A program made the position numbers and the translations under genes. From the NCBI RefSeq assembly GCF_009914315.1, contig NZ_CP042596.1:930001-994000 (forward strand): a stretch of 64,000 nucleotides of DNA, in the 5' to 3' direction. The notes under the pieces are model-generated. The model saw only the letters and a list, made by a program, of their open reading frames with translations, was not told the origin of the DNA and ran no database searches. This document shows positions 9,200-17,271 of this stretch, piece by piece. Positions within the stretch are counted from its first letter, which is position 1, and the number at the start of each line of letters is the position of its first letter. The DNA is from Granulicella sp. WH15. GTDB lineage: Bacteria; Acidobacteriota; Terriglobia; Terriglobales; Acidobacteriaceae.

Positions 9200-9412
9200 A
9201 TGAATCAATCAAAGTACCTTGACTCTTGCATCCAAATCCTAAAAGGGATGCTGGGAGATCAGTCCAACGAACTGGGGTCGGAACAACAGAGGGCACTTGC
9301 TAAAGAAATCCGCAAGCTCAAGAGCCTGCAACGGCAACCGAAGATGAGCCGCGATGAGGTCTATCGCATCGTTGAGGAAGTCGCGCTGACAGTCTCGAAG
9401 ATTTTGCAATGA
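9200..9412 (+). CDS. Small hypothetical protein in retron-like unit
   Basis: A 70-residue, charged, probably all-helical protein (KEIRKLKSLQRQPKMSRDEV in the middle) with no recognised domain. The ribosome site GAAAGGGG lies a few bases before the ATG. It is the first ORF after the structured leader and is co-directional with the XRE and RT genes. It could be a retron accessory protein, or its sequence could overlap the non-coding RNA. Function unknown. Confidence 0.6.
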   Translation: MNQSKYLDSCIQILKGMLGDQSNELGSEQQRALAKEIRKLKSLQRQPKMSRDEVYRIVEEVALTVSKILQ

Positions 9413-9425
9413 CTTCGGCCGAAGT
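9412..9425. promoter_or_regulatory. 14-bp palindrome before the XRE gene
   Basis: ACTTCGGCCGAAGT is a perfect palindrome about 48 bases upstream of the XRE start. Eleven bases from it (GGCCGAAGTGA) recur at 9057-9067 inside the leader. This suggests an operator read by the XRE protein, with a half-site in the leader (inference). Confidence 0.45.
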
Positions 9426-9472
9426 GAAACAGTCATTCCTAACGGGGGGTGATTCTTCTCCAAAAGGACCAT

Positions 9473-9805
9473 ATGAAATATGCCAAAGCAGTTCGGATTG
9501 CACGGTCCATCGCCGATATATCCCAAGGGGAACTCGCAGACCGGACCGGGCTTGATAGAAGTTATCTTTCGCTAATCGAAGGCGGCAAACGAAAGCCAAC
9601 AGTTGAAACTCTTCAAAGCATTTCGGACGCTTTGGAGATACCTTTCCCATTACTAACGCTGCTTGCAGTTGAAAAAGAAGACTCCAAGAACATCAATGAA
9701 GAGCAAGTTCTCGGACTGGCGAAACAACTCACACAGCTACTACTGAACACACCTAAAAATGACGATGGATCTTCCGCAGACAAAACCGATAGTGGGAAGC
9801 CTTAG
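9473..9805 (+). CDS. XRE-family HTH protein of retron-like unit
   Basis: A 110-residue protein from ATG 9473, preceded by AAAAGGA. Residues about 5-65 are a canonical Cro/CI helix-turn-helix (ISQGELADRTGLDRSYLSLI, then EGGKRKPTVETLQSISDAL). The C-terminal tail is acidic and Asn-rich. Its 3' end overlaps the reverse-transcriptase gene by 47 bases, implying translational coupling. An HTH protein directly before an RT is the layout reported for type VI-like retrons; that assignment is from memory of the classification. It may repress the unit or act as effector. Confidence 0.85.
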   Translation: MKYAKAVRIARSIADISQGELADRTGLDRSYLSLIEGGKRKPTVETLQSISDALEIPFPLLTLLAVEKEDSKNINEEQVLGLAKQLTQLLLNTPKNDDGSSADKTDSGKP

Positions 9806-10727
9806 TGACCTTGAGCATCGGCTCGGCATAAAGAGGGGCGACTTAGCTGTCCTGCTTCAGTGCAGAGCTGGCCTCTACCGTCCTTTTAAGATTCCGAAGA
9901 AGCAGCATCCATATCCTGGAAAGCTGCGGCGTCTCAAGGCATCCGAACCCGTCAAATACAGACAGATCGACGATCCCGTCAAACAATTGAAGGATATCCA
10001 AAGGCGAATCCTCGCTACCGTTTTGTCTCGGGTTGAGCTTCCTGCCTATATGTTCGGCGCGGTATCCGGCAGAACATTGCTGGGACATGCAAAAGAGCAT
10101 GTCCCAAATCAGAGTTCCATCGTGGTACGGATGGACATCTCTTCTTACTACCCCAATATCACCTGTGAGCATGTTTATTACGTTTGGAACGTGGTGCTGG
10201 GGTGTCCTCCACCCATTGCGAGGTTACTGACAGAACTCACCACGTTCGATTGGCATCTCCCGCAAGGGGCTCCCACTAGTCCGGCAATCGCCAATATCTT
10301 TCTTGCATCAATCTATGCGCCCATCTGCCTGGCAAGTGAGCAGGCCGGTCTCACGATCACTACGTGGGTGGATGATCTAATCTTTTCGGGCGTTGCTGCG
10401 CACACCGTCATGGAGACAGTGAGAGCGACACTGGCTGCGCATGGCTTCAAGATGGCGCCAGACAAGCGAGAGATTTTCGGACCGAAAGACCAGAAGAACA
10501 TCACGGGCACGCGACTTGGGCGGTTTGAAGTTCGGGTCACTCACAAAAAAATGAGTGAACTTCGCGCTGCAATTTTTCGGTTGGCTATCGGAGCTTTGGA
10601 GCCTGGCGAGCTTGAAAAATATCGTCGAAATCTTAGTGCCCGAATCGCGCATATTGCCACGATCCACAAGGGGGATGCAGCAAAGGTCAGGCGCCACGCG
10701 ATAAAGTCTAGCGTAATCCTCAAATAG
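9759..10727 (+). CDS. Retron-type reverse transcriptase
   Basis: A 322-residue reverse transcriptase with the expected motif order: VRMDISSYYPNIT (RT3/motif A), LPQGAPTSPAIANIF (motif B), TTWVDDLIFSG (motif C) and KREIFGPKDQKNITGTRLG (motifs D-E and the VTG-like region of retrons). The motif C signature is WVDD rather than the usual Y-x-DD, so both catalytic aspartates are kept but the aromatic is replaced by V with W before it. There is no intron maturase domain and no fused nuclease, so group II intron origin is unlikely. With the HTH gene and the structured leader it forms a candidate anti-phage retron. Confidence 0.85.
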   Translation: MTMDLPQTKPIVGSLSDLEHRLGIKRGDLAVLLQCRAGLYRPFKIPKKQHPYPGKLRRLKASEPVKYRQIDDPVKQLKDIQRRILATVLSRVELPAYMFGAVSGRTLLGHAKEHVPNQSSIVVRMDISSYYPNITCEHVYYVWNVVLGCPPPIARLLTELTTFDWHLPQGAPTSPAIANIFLASIYAPICLASEQAGLTITTWVDDLIFSGVAAHTVMETVRATLAAHGFKMAPDKREIFGPKDQKNITGTRLGRFEVRVTHKKMSELRAAIFRLAIGALEPGELEKYRRNLSARIAHIATIHKGDAAKVRRHAIKSSVILK

Positions 10728-11002
10728 CTCTCACAAGGCTGGACGCTTCATCTTTATCCTCCTTCTACACAAGACATTAGCGGCCACCGAATTGCCAGCA
10801 GGTGATTTCACCCTCCAAATCGCCGAAAAGACATTAGCGAGCCTATCCATCTTTCGATTACCATCTGGTGCTGCCACCTCATGCTAGAGATACGAACCCG
10901 TGCTGCATTAACGAGCGGCGCCAGGCTAGGAGTAGCGAGAAACTTTACTCATGGCTTTGTCGCGAAGCTTCCTGCAGATCGACGCTTTGGCAAAGATTGC
11001 CA

Positions 11003-12001
11003 TTAGGACTTAGGGGCATCCGTCGCGCCCTTGGCGGCATTTTTCAACACGTTGACGTAATGTTTGGCCACAGTTTTTGCGAGGTGATCCGCGACGTCTG
11101 TGCTCTCGACTTCGCCTCGTATCGTGGCAGTTATCTGCTTGCTGATGTTTAGCGTTCCTGACGCGTCAGTGATCGTTACGTCGAACTTCATCTGTGTAGT
11201 CCCAACAAACTCGCCAATAGGTCCCAAGACTGCGCGTTCTACTGAGCTACCCTCCTTGAACGTCACAATAGAGATATGAACGGTGTACTGAGGGCATACA
11301 CCGTGACCATCGTTTTCGCCGTCTCTGTACACATGCCCGATATCTTGTTTGCGACGGAGGCGATCGACCACATGCTCATACACAAGTCCTCGATACGCAG
11401 CCGGCACCGCAGCGTTATCCCAGTTCGGAGCAGAGACGAGTACGCTCCTGGGTTCAACTGGGGCATTTTGGCAGCCGACGCTTGAGATTTGCCGACGCCC
11501 AGCAGGAGCGAGGGCAAAGGTCCGAAGAGCGTGGTCTGCTTCGTTCGAGGGCAGGAAGAAGACCGCAGTATGATTGCCGCCGTTGCGATCGTTGAATTCG
11601 ACAGTAAGCAGGTCTACACGGTGATGCATGAAGGCAGCCGCTCCGAGACCTCCACCATTAGGAATCGCCATACGCAGCAGTCTTCCCTCGATACCCCAGA
11701 GTTCGACTCTCTGATTGCCTGCGCTCACTGCCGTTATAGAACTACGTGGTATTGACATGTTGCCCGACTTCGCTGTGAAGGTAAGAGCATCCGTGTGGAG
11801 CGTCAATGTGCCGTTTTTGTTGTGCTTGATGTCAGGCAATCCGTAGATGTGTTCAGCCTTGGTGGACTGCCAGACTGCGGCAGAGGTGAGATTTGAAGGA
11901 TCTTGGGTGATGGCCTGAACGGATATAGCTGAGAGAGGGGTTGGCACACAAAAAGAGGAGTGAAGGATAAGGGCCAGCGAAGCACCAGTCAGGGTTTTCA
12001 T
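11003..12001 (-). CDS. Hypothetical secreted protein
   Basis: A 332-residue protein from ATG 12001, with CAAAGGAG just upstream. Residues 1-30 form a signal peptide (MKTLTGASLALILHSSF). The middle part (about 60-150: LTLHTDALTFTA, then a run of beta-strand-like segments and HTAVFFLPSNEA) looks like a PH-like barrel. The last 100 residues, ending in VAKHYVNVLKNAAKG, resemble periplasmic lipoprotein-type domains of unknown function. It is divergent from the two-component system at 12280 across a repeat-rich control region, so it could be a target of that regulator (inference). Confidence 0.7.
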   Translation of the reverse strand: MKTLTGASLALILHSSFCVPTPLSAISVQAITQDPSNLTSAAVWQSTKAEHIYGLPDIKHNKNGTLTLHTDALTFTAKSGNMSIPRSSITAVSAGNQRVELWGIEGRLLRMAIPNGGGLGAAAFMHHRVDLLTVEFNDRNGGNHTAVFFLPSNEADHALRTFALAPAGRRQISSVGCQNAPVEPRSVLVSAPNWDNAAVPAAYRGLVYEHVVDRLRRKQDIGHVYRDGENDGHGVCPQYTVHISIVTFKEGSSVERAVLGPIGEFVGTTQMKFDVTITDASGTLNISKQITATIRGEVESTDVADHLAKTVAKHYVNVLKNAAKGATDAPKS

Positions 12002-12180
12002 AAATCTCCTTTGAAGCAGTGCTAGCCAGTTGGTCCATGCGTCGGTCGGAAATGTGCGTTGCCAGTGAAGCCATTCGCTGTCCACCGATATGCCATCTCG
12101 CCCTCGGTATAGAGGTCGTTTGCACTACTGGAAGTTTGACTCGGAAGGCAGTGAAACTTGCGTCTAGTTGGGTCAAGCGA

Positions 12181-12230
12181 CTGTCAAGAATTGTCAAGAT
12201 AGAAGGCCGCACGCTTGACAGTCTTTGACA
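12181..12230. promoter_or_regulatory. Tandem TTGACA repeats, OmpR-type control region
   Basis: CTGTCAAGAATTGTCAAG at 12181-12198 holds two half-sites 10 bases apart. Their mirror image, CTTGACAGTCTTTGACA, lies at 12214-12230. Two direct repeats at one helical turn are the usual binding geometry of OmpR/CpxR-type regulators. The site lies between the secreted protein gene and the response-regulator gene, so autoregulation is likely. Confidence 0.6.
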
Positions 12231-12279
12231 GTGTGCGCAATCGCAGAGGCCTACAATAATTTCTTGAGAGAGATTCGGA

Positions 12280-13053
12280 GTGAATAGAGTGAGCGCGAGC
12301 GTGGGTTCAGATCACAAACCGGACTCGGTTGCCGCACGCATTCTGGTCGTCGATGATGACGCCGAACTCTGTAAGTTAGTGTCACGCTTCCTGGGGGCAG
12401 AAGGATATTCCGTATACACAGTTCACACGGGTGGACTCGGTGTCGAACGTGTAATGACAGAAAACTACGATCTGGTCGTATTGGATGTGATGCTGCCGGA
12501 GTTAGACGGCTTTGAAGTGCTCCGGCGAATCCGCATAAAATCCGCTACGCCCATCTTGATGCTCACGGCGCGGGGCGATGATCTTGACCGCATTCTCGGT
12601 TTGGAAATGGGTGCTGATGACTACCTGCCGAAACCGTTCAACACTCGTGAACTCTCCGCCCGTATTCGGGCCATCCTGCGTAGAGCAGCTTCTGAGAATA
12701 CGGCCGTCGCCCCCTCAGAATCCACGTCCCTGCGATTGGGCGATCTGGAGTTGAACGCTGGAGCCAGAACTGTACGGTATGGAAATAAGATGCTCAATCT
12801 GACGACTGTTGAGTTTGACCTGCTCCAGAGGCTATTGCAATCGGCAGGATCTGTTGTGGGGCGCGAAGAACTCACCAAAGATGTGCTTGGGCGAAAGTTT
12901 TCCCCGTTTGACAGGAGCATCGACACCCATGTGTGGAGTCTACGCAGAAAAGTGGGAAATGCCTCGGATGGCAGCGAAAGAATCAAGGGGATTCGTGGCG
13001 TCGGATATCTCTATGCCTTGCCTGATCGATCCGGGAAAGATGACTCGAAATGA
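12280..13053 (+). CDS. OmpR-family response regulator
   Basis: A 257-residue regulator with GTG start at 12280. The receiver domain (about 18-130) has the acidic pair VVDDDAEL, the phosphoacceptor in YDLVVLDVMLPELDGFEV, the Thr in LMLTARG and the Lys in LPKPF. The winged helix (about 150-245) ends in IKGIRGVGYLYALP. Its stop overlaps the start of the kinase gene (ATGA at 13050-13053). Similarity is greatest to CpxR-type regulators of envelope stress, but the target genes are not shown beyond the upstream repeats. Confidence 0.95.
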   Translation: MNRVSASVGSDHKPDSVAARILVVDDDAELCKLVSRFLGAEGYSVYTVHTGGLGVERVMTENYDLVVLDVMLPELDGFEVLRRIRIKSATPILMLTARGDDLDRILGLEMGADDYLPKPFNTRELSARIRAILRRAASENTAVAPSESTSLRLGDLELNAGARTVRYGNKMLNLTTVEFDLLQRLLQSAGSVVGREELTKDVLGRKFSPFDRSIDTHVWSLRRKVGNASDGSERIKGIRGVGYLYALPDRSGKDDSK

Positions 13054-14420
13054 AAAGCCTGTTCCTGAAGATATTTCTATGGTTCTGGACGGCAGTTGTG
13101 ATCGTTGGGGTGACGTTGGCTATCATTGTGCCGATTACTCGCTCAGCCGCAACGTTGGTAGATAGATTGACGGTTTTGCTCCCCTTCGAAGCGGCACACG
13201 CCACCGATATCTATGAGCGCGAAGGTAAATCCGCTTTGCAGCATCATTTCGATCAGATAGTACAGGATGGGTACAGCGAACCTTATCTCCTGGACGAAAA
13301 CTGGAATGATGTGCTGAACCGCCGGCCGCCAGCCAAGGCTATCGAATTTGCGAAGACAGCCATGATAGATACGCCTCTCGTCACCAAATTCACGGGCTGG
13401 AAGGGACTTGCTGCCCAACAGGTGATCGGAGCAAGTGGGCATAGATATACGATCCTCGTCGACTTCACGGATCGACCTCTCGTTGGTTTACTCGCCGACC
13501 TTGGTTACAAAACATGGCTAGACCTGTTCGCAATTTTGGCGGTTGGAGGAGTTTTTTGTTTTTGGCTAGCTCGCCATATTGCTACTCCAATCGCGCAATT
13601 GAGTTGGGCCGCGGGGCGAATTACCGACGGTTGGCTCGATACACGGAGTGATCCAAAGGTCCGGCTACGAGGTGATGAGATTGGGTATCTGGGCTTGAGC
13701 TTCGATCGTATGGCGGAACGGATCGAATCATTGGTGCAGGGACGGCAGCGGCTCTTCGGAGATGTTTCTCACGAATTACGATCGCCTCTTGCACGCCTGA
13801 GTGTCGCCGAAGGATTGCTTCGTCAATGTCCTCCCGGAGAGAGAGAAGAATATTTAGACCGGATTGCTCTCGAAGTGGAAAACCTCAATCAATTGATCGG
13901 CCAACTCCTGACCTTGGCTCGAATCGACAGTAGGGGTGACTCGGGCCGCAAAGAAACGGTCGAATTGAGTAGTCTGGTTCAGGAAGTTGCGGTCGATGGA
14001 AACTTTGAAGCGCAGACCAAGAACTGTGCTGTGCGGATCGATTTCGACGACGTATGCAGTACAGTGGGCGAGAGAGAACAACTGCGTCGAGCGGTCGAGA
14101 ATGTGGTCCGCAATGCCATTCGACACACGAAATCCAGCACCAATGTGGAGATCACTATACGAAAGCACCGCGCTCCTCATCTTTCTCGGGTCGTAATTCA
14201 GGTCCGAGATCATGGCCCGGGTATATCCAGCGAACATCTTGAGAAGATTTTTCTTCCTTTCTACCGGATACCTGGACCCACCGGTGAAGCGATCATCGGT
14301 GCGGGGCTGGGACTTGCAATCACTGAGCGCATCGTGCGTACGTATGGTGGAAGCGTGAGCGCAGCGAATGCTTTGGATGGTGGCCTTATCGTAGAACTGG
14401 AGCTGCCACTCGTGGTGTAA
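13050..14420 (+). CDS. Sensor histidine kinase, CpxA-like
   Basis: A 456-residue inner-membrane kinase paired with the regulator just upstream (4-base overlap). Membrane helices lie at about 8-30 and 160-182 and enclose a periplasmic sensor of about 125 residues. A HAMP linker (IATPIAQLSWAAGRITDG) is followed by HisKA with the phosphorylated His in FGDVSHELRSPLARLSV and a HATPase domain (VVRNAIRHT, RDHGPGIS, GAGLGLAITERIV). The architecture and the SHELRSPLARL box are those of CpxA/RstB-like kinases. The signal it senses is unknown. Confidence 0.95.
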   Translation: MKSLFLKIFLWFWTAVVIVGVTLAIIVPITRSAATLVDRLTVLLPFEAAHATDIYEREGKSALQHHFDQIVQDGYSEPYLLDENWNDVLNRRPPAKAIEFAKTAMIDTPLVTKFTGWKGLAAQQVIGASGHRYTILVDFTDRPLVGLLADLGYKTWLDLFAILAVGGVFCFWLARHIATPIAQLSWAAGRITDGWLDTRSDPKVRLRGDEIGYLGLSFDRMAERIESLVQGRQRLFGDVSHELRSPLARLSVAEGLLRQCPPGEREEYLDRIALEVENLNQLIGQLLTLARIDSRGDSGRKETVELSSLVQEVAVDGNFEAQTKNCAVRIDFDDVCSTVGEREQLRRAVENVVRNAIRHTKSSTNVEITIRKHRAPHLSRVVIQVRDHGPGISSEHLEKIFLPFYRIPGPTGEAIIGAGLGLAITERIVRTYGGSVSAANALDGGLIVELELPLVV

Positions 14421-14512
14421 AGAGCAGAACGATAATCCCCCAAAATTGTCAGCATAGTGGAGTTTGTTTCAGCATGCCGGCGCGCTCACCAATTGTCATC
14501 TCCATTCAGCTG

Positions 14513-14555
14513 AACGCTCTTCTCGTCAGCAATCGCAACTGACGAGAAGGGCGTT
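14513..14555 (+). terminator. 17-bp stem hairpin after the kinase gene
   Basis: Arms at 14513-14529 and 14539-14555 pair over 17 positions with one G-U, around a 9-base loop. A short T-run follows. It lies about 90 bases after the kinase stop and before the convergent SDR gene, so it may serve both. The right-arm bases GACGAGAAGGGCGTTT recur at about 20601. Confidence 0.6.
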
Positions 14556-14611
14556 TATGAGGAGCTGTCTGAGAGTAAAGCAGTTGGGCTTGCACTCATC
14601 TTGACCACCTA

Positions 14612-15421
14612 CTACCGGTCAAATCCCATGCTCTTGGATATATGTCCCGCAAGTGCAGTCGTTAACTCGCGTGGGAGGATGCGACTGATCCAGGTTCCCG
14701 CGCGAGTGCTAAAGCGGCCCGGATACGATAGGACCTTTCCCCGTATATAATCATCCAGAGTCCGGCGCGCGACACTCTGGGCGGAGTCCATCTTCTCCAG
14801 CTTAACCGTCGTGGGACTCTGCGTGAAAAACTCCGTCGCCGTAGGGCCAGGGCTTGCGATCATCACCCGGACACCAGAACCTTTGATCTCCTGCGCCACG
14901 GCCTCACTGAGCAGAAGAACGAGCGCCTTCGTCGCGGTATAGGTCGCGTTGTATGGAATAGGTTGAAACGCTCCGTTTGAGGCGACGTTGATGATGCCGC
15001 CACTTCCGCGCGCCATCATCTTTTTTCCCAGAACGTGCATAAGCGCCACGAGACTGTGCGCGTTTACGATCACGGGAGTCAACTCCTCTTCAACGGATCT
15101 GCTGAAGAACTTTCCGCTATAGCCCACAGCGGCGTTGTTTATCAGCAAATCGAGCTCAATGCCCATCCGCTCCAGGCTTTCGACGATCCGAGAAGGCGCA
15201 GACAAGTCTCCCAGGTCAGCTTGAATCACCTCAGCTCGTACCTTGTAGTCGCGGCGCAACGCCTCAGCCAACGCTTCCAGCTCCGACTTCGAGCGTGCCA
15301 CAAGCACAAGATTCGAGCCCCGGGCGGCCAGCTCTTCCGCATAGGCCTTGCCCAGGCCCTTCGACGCTCCCGTTACAAGGGCAAACTTTCCTTTGTAGGA
15401 AAACCTGATTTGTTTGACCAT
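14612..15421 (-). CDS. SDR-family oxidoreductase
   Basis: A 269-residue short-chain dehydrogenase from ATG 15421 (GAGGTTT upstream). It has the NAD(P) motif TGASKGLG near residue 15, the NNAAVG motif, the catalytic Ser in INVASNGAF and YTATK. The C-terminal extension of about 30 residues is typical of the YqjQ/DltE-like group acting on unknown substrates. It is divergent from a TetR gene across a perfect 11-bp inverted repeat, so it is very likely repressed by that regulator. An upstream in-frame ATG at 15466 lies inside the operator and was not used. Confidence 0.88.
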   Translation of the reverse strand: MVKQIRFSYKGKFALVTGASKGLGKAYAEELAARGSNLVLVARSKSELEALAEALRRDYKVRAEVIQADLGDLSAPSRIVESLERMGIELDLLINNAAVGYSGKFFSRSVEEELTPVIVNAHSLVALMHVLGKKMMARGSGGIINVASNGAFQPIPYNATYTATKALVLLLSEAVAQEIKGSGVRVMIASPGPTATEFFTQSPTTVKLEKMDSAQSVARRTLDDYIRGKVLSYPGRFSTRAGTWISRILPRELTTALAGHISKSMGFDR

Positions 15422-15433
15422 TTTTAAACCTCT

Positions 15434-15481
15434 ATACGACAACGATTGATGTCGCATGTATAACACTATGCGTTGTCGTAT
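15434..15481. promoter_or_regulatory. TetR operator, 11-bp inverted repeat
   Basis: ATACGACAACG at 15434-15444 is repeated inverted and without mismatch as CGTTGTCGTAT at 15471-15481. It lies exactly between the divergent SDR and TetR genes. The 26-base spacer suggests two bound dimers or two half-operators. It also argues that the TetR start lies downstream of 15481. Confidence 0.75.
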
Positions 15482-15512
15482 GATGTGTCAAGAAACTTGC
15501 TTCGGAGCGACC

Positions 15513-16154
15513 TTGAAAACTTGGCAGGACAACGACCCAAAGGCCTCGCTGATGAAGAGGAAGCGTGACCTGATCGTGAGTGCCGCCCGTGAGGCATTCT
15601 TGAGCGGTGGATACGCGGATACCTCGATGGACAGTATCGCGAAGGGCGCGGGCGTTTCCATTAAAACGGTCTATCGCCACTTTGAGAACAAGGACGATCT
15701 GTTTCTTGCGGTGATGCAGGCCGCTTGTTCCACAGAAGCTCAGGGCGGCCGCCCCGTGCAGCGCAGCTGGCCCGAAAAAGCGCCGCGCGTCGGCTTGAAC
15801 CTTGCTGCAATCGAATACCTGCGACATGCTTTGTCAACTGAACAGGTAGCGCTTTACCGCGTTGTACTACGCGATGCAGGGAGGTTCCCTGAACTTGGTA
15901 CGCAGTACTCACAAGAGGTTGTCGATGGTCGCAACACGCTCATGGTGGAATACCTGAAGCGATGGAGCTCGTCGCAGGGTTGGAAGATCAAGGACGCACT
16001 TGGCGCCGCGAATACCTTCGTTGGCTTACTGCGCTCGGGCTGGTTCGAATCTGTTTTGCTCGGAATCCAGCCTATTGAGGAGGAGGCACTCTTGCGGCAC
16101 GCGAAGACCAAAGCAGCTCAGATGCTGATTCTGATCGAGTCCCGAATCCTGTAA
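15513..16154 (+). CDS. TetR/AcrR-family regulator
   Basis: About 213 residues from TTG 15513, chosen because GGAG lies a few bases upstream and earlier in-frame starts fall inside the operator. The N-terminal helix-turn-helix is clear: REAFLSGGYADTSMDSIAK then AGVSIKTVYRHFENKDDLF. The C-terminal domain is of the TetR_C_AefR-like type (YLRHALSTEQVALYRVVLRD). It is divergent from the SDR at 14612 and is expected to control both. The ligand is unknown. Confidence 0.88.
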   Translation: MKTWQDNDPKASLMKRKRDLIVSAAREAFLSGGYADTSMDSIAKGAGVSIKTVYRHFENKDDLFLAVMQAACSTEAQGGRPVQRSWPEKAPRVGLNLAAIEYLRHALSTEQVALYRVVLRDAGRFPELGTQYSQEVVDGRNTLMVEYLKRWSSSQGWKIKDALGAANTFVGLLRSGWFESVLLGIQPIEEEALLRHAKTKAAQMLILIESRIL

Positions 16155-16286
16155 TTTCGCTCTAACGGACGAGTGCTTTTGCTACTGGGGCGATTGTTTG
16201 CCAGTGATCCCCATAAGGGGAGGTTTCTTAACAGCCTTGTTCCTGCTTCTTGCACGTTTCCCCTTTTCCGCCTGCGGCGTTCCGCT

Positions 16287-17162
16287 TCAAGGCCGTGGAC
16301 GCGTCTGGCGCTTTTTGCGGGAATCGAGAGAATCGATTCGGTTTTCGCGCTGGGTTTGAAAGATGGGCCACGCTATCTCGGTCCGCCATGCAGTTTCGTC
16401 AGGAGTCTCTTGTGGCCCGATCACGTAATACTCGCGTATGGGGCCGTCTACTGCTAGTGCATGTTGTGTGACATAGGTAGCTAATGCGCCATATGCAAGA
16501 TCAATATTGTTGTGCGACCCAGCGTGTACAACAACCGCAACTTCCGTTGCAGGCACTACGAACGGGATGACTCGCCCAAGCCGTCGCACTGTCCCATCGC
16601 AGGGTAGGAAGATCGTCGCTTCTCCATGTGCTTCCGAGAACAAAGCATTTGAAAAAATTCCCCCAGCAGCTCCAGTGATGGGTAGACGTTGGACTGCAAG
16701 CGTGGCCTGGAGTTCTCCGAGGGCGCCCTGAAGCCACGAGAGAGCGTCCTTAACATCAAGTACCTCAGTGATTGCGGCTACAGATGCCTCTTTGATACTG
16801 CGGTGTTCGAAGCTCGGTGCGGATACTGGTTGATCCAAAAGGTCTCGCAGGGATGCCACTACGCTCTGTGTCCGGGCGAGACTCTGTTCCAGGCGACCAA
16901 GATGCGCGGTAATCAGGTCATTGCGGGCGCGTAAGTCCGGGGCGGTGAGGACTGCCCGTATTTCGGGCAATGGCATGTCCAGATCGCGGAATCGGCGGAT
17001 GATTTGAGCGGTTGGAATTTGAGCTGTCGTATACGTTCGATAGCCCGTCTGCGGGTCCACGTTTGCAGGCTCCAGTAGACCACTTTCGTGGTAGCGGCGG
17101 AGCGTCTTGATGCTGAGGTGGGTCGCCTGAGCGAAATTCCCGATTCCAAGAAGTGCTGGCAC
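16287..17162 (-). CDS. MerR-family regulator with GyrI-like effector domain
   Basis: A 291-residue regulator starting at GTG 17162. The MerR helix-turn-helix (IGNFAQATHLSIKTLRRYHE, then GLLEPANVDPQTGYRTYT) is followed by a coiled-coil linker and a GyrI/BltR-like ligand-binding domain (about 125-275, with EYYVIGPQETPDE). Such regulators sense small drugs or metabolites. A MerR-type promoter with a 19-base spacer lies immediately upstream, and its -10 box ends only 6 bases before the GTG, so the mRNA may be leaderless. It is divergent from the SnoaL-like gene. Confidence 0.88.
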   Translation of the reverse strand: MPALLGIGNFAQATHLSIKTLRRYHESGLLEPANVDPQTGYRTYTTAQIPTAQIIRRFRDLDMPLPEIRAVLTAPDLRARNDLITAHLGRLEQSLARTQSVVASLRDLLDQPVSAPSFEHRSIKEASVAAITEVLDVKDALSWLQGALGELQATLAVQRLPITGAAGGIFSNALFSEAHGEATIFLPCDGTVRRLGRVIPFVVPATEVAVVVHAGSHNNIDLAYGALATYVTQHALAVDGPIREYYVIGPQETPDETAWRTEIAWPIFQTQRENRIDSLDSRKKRQTRPRP

Positions 17163-17168
17163 GAAGCC

Positions 17169-17199
17169 ATTGTCAGGTCTCCCCCTGGGGGAGAGTCAA
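17169..17199 (-). promoter_or_regulatory. MerR-type promoter with 19-base spacer
   Basis: On the minus strand the -35 box is TTGACT (17194-17199) and the -10 box GACAAT (17169-17174). The 19-base spacer contains the dyad CTCCCCC-A-GGGGGAG. The over-long spacer with a central dyad is the signature of MerR-activated promoters, here apparently for the regulator's own gene. Confidence 0.65.
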
Positions 17200-17271
17200 A
17201 TGCTCGAATGCGTCTTGACTCTCCCATCGGGCCCGCCTCGATGATTGTCCTACCTCAGGAGGAGGAAGCGA

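Noticed and set aside
10771..10839. 12-bp direct repeat AAGACATTAGCG (10771-10782 and 10828-10839)
   Set aside because: Too short and without a transposase or related gene nearby; not enough to call an insertion-sequence end.
16173..16457. Plus-strand frames at the end of the MerR gene
   Set aside because: They overlap the MerR regulator's C-terminal domain and lack protein features.
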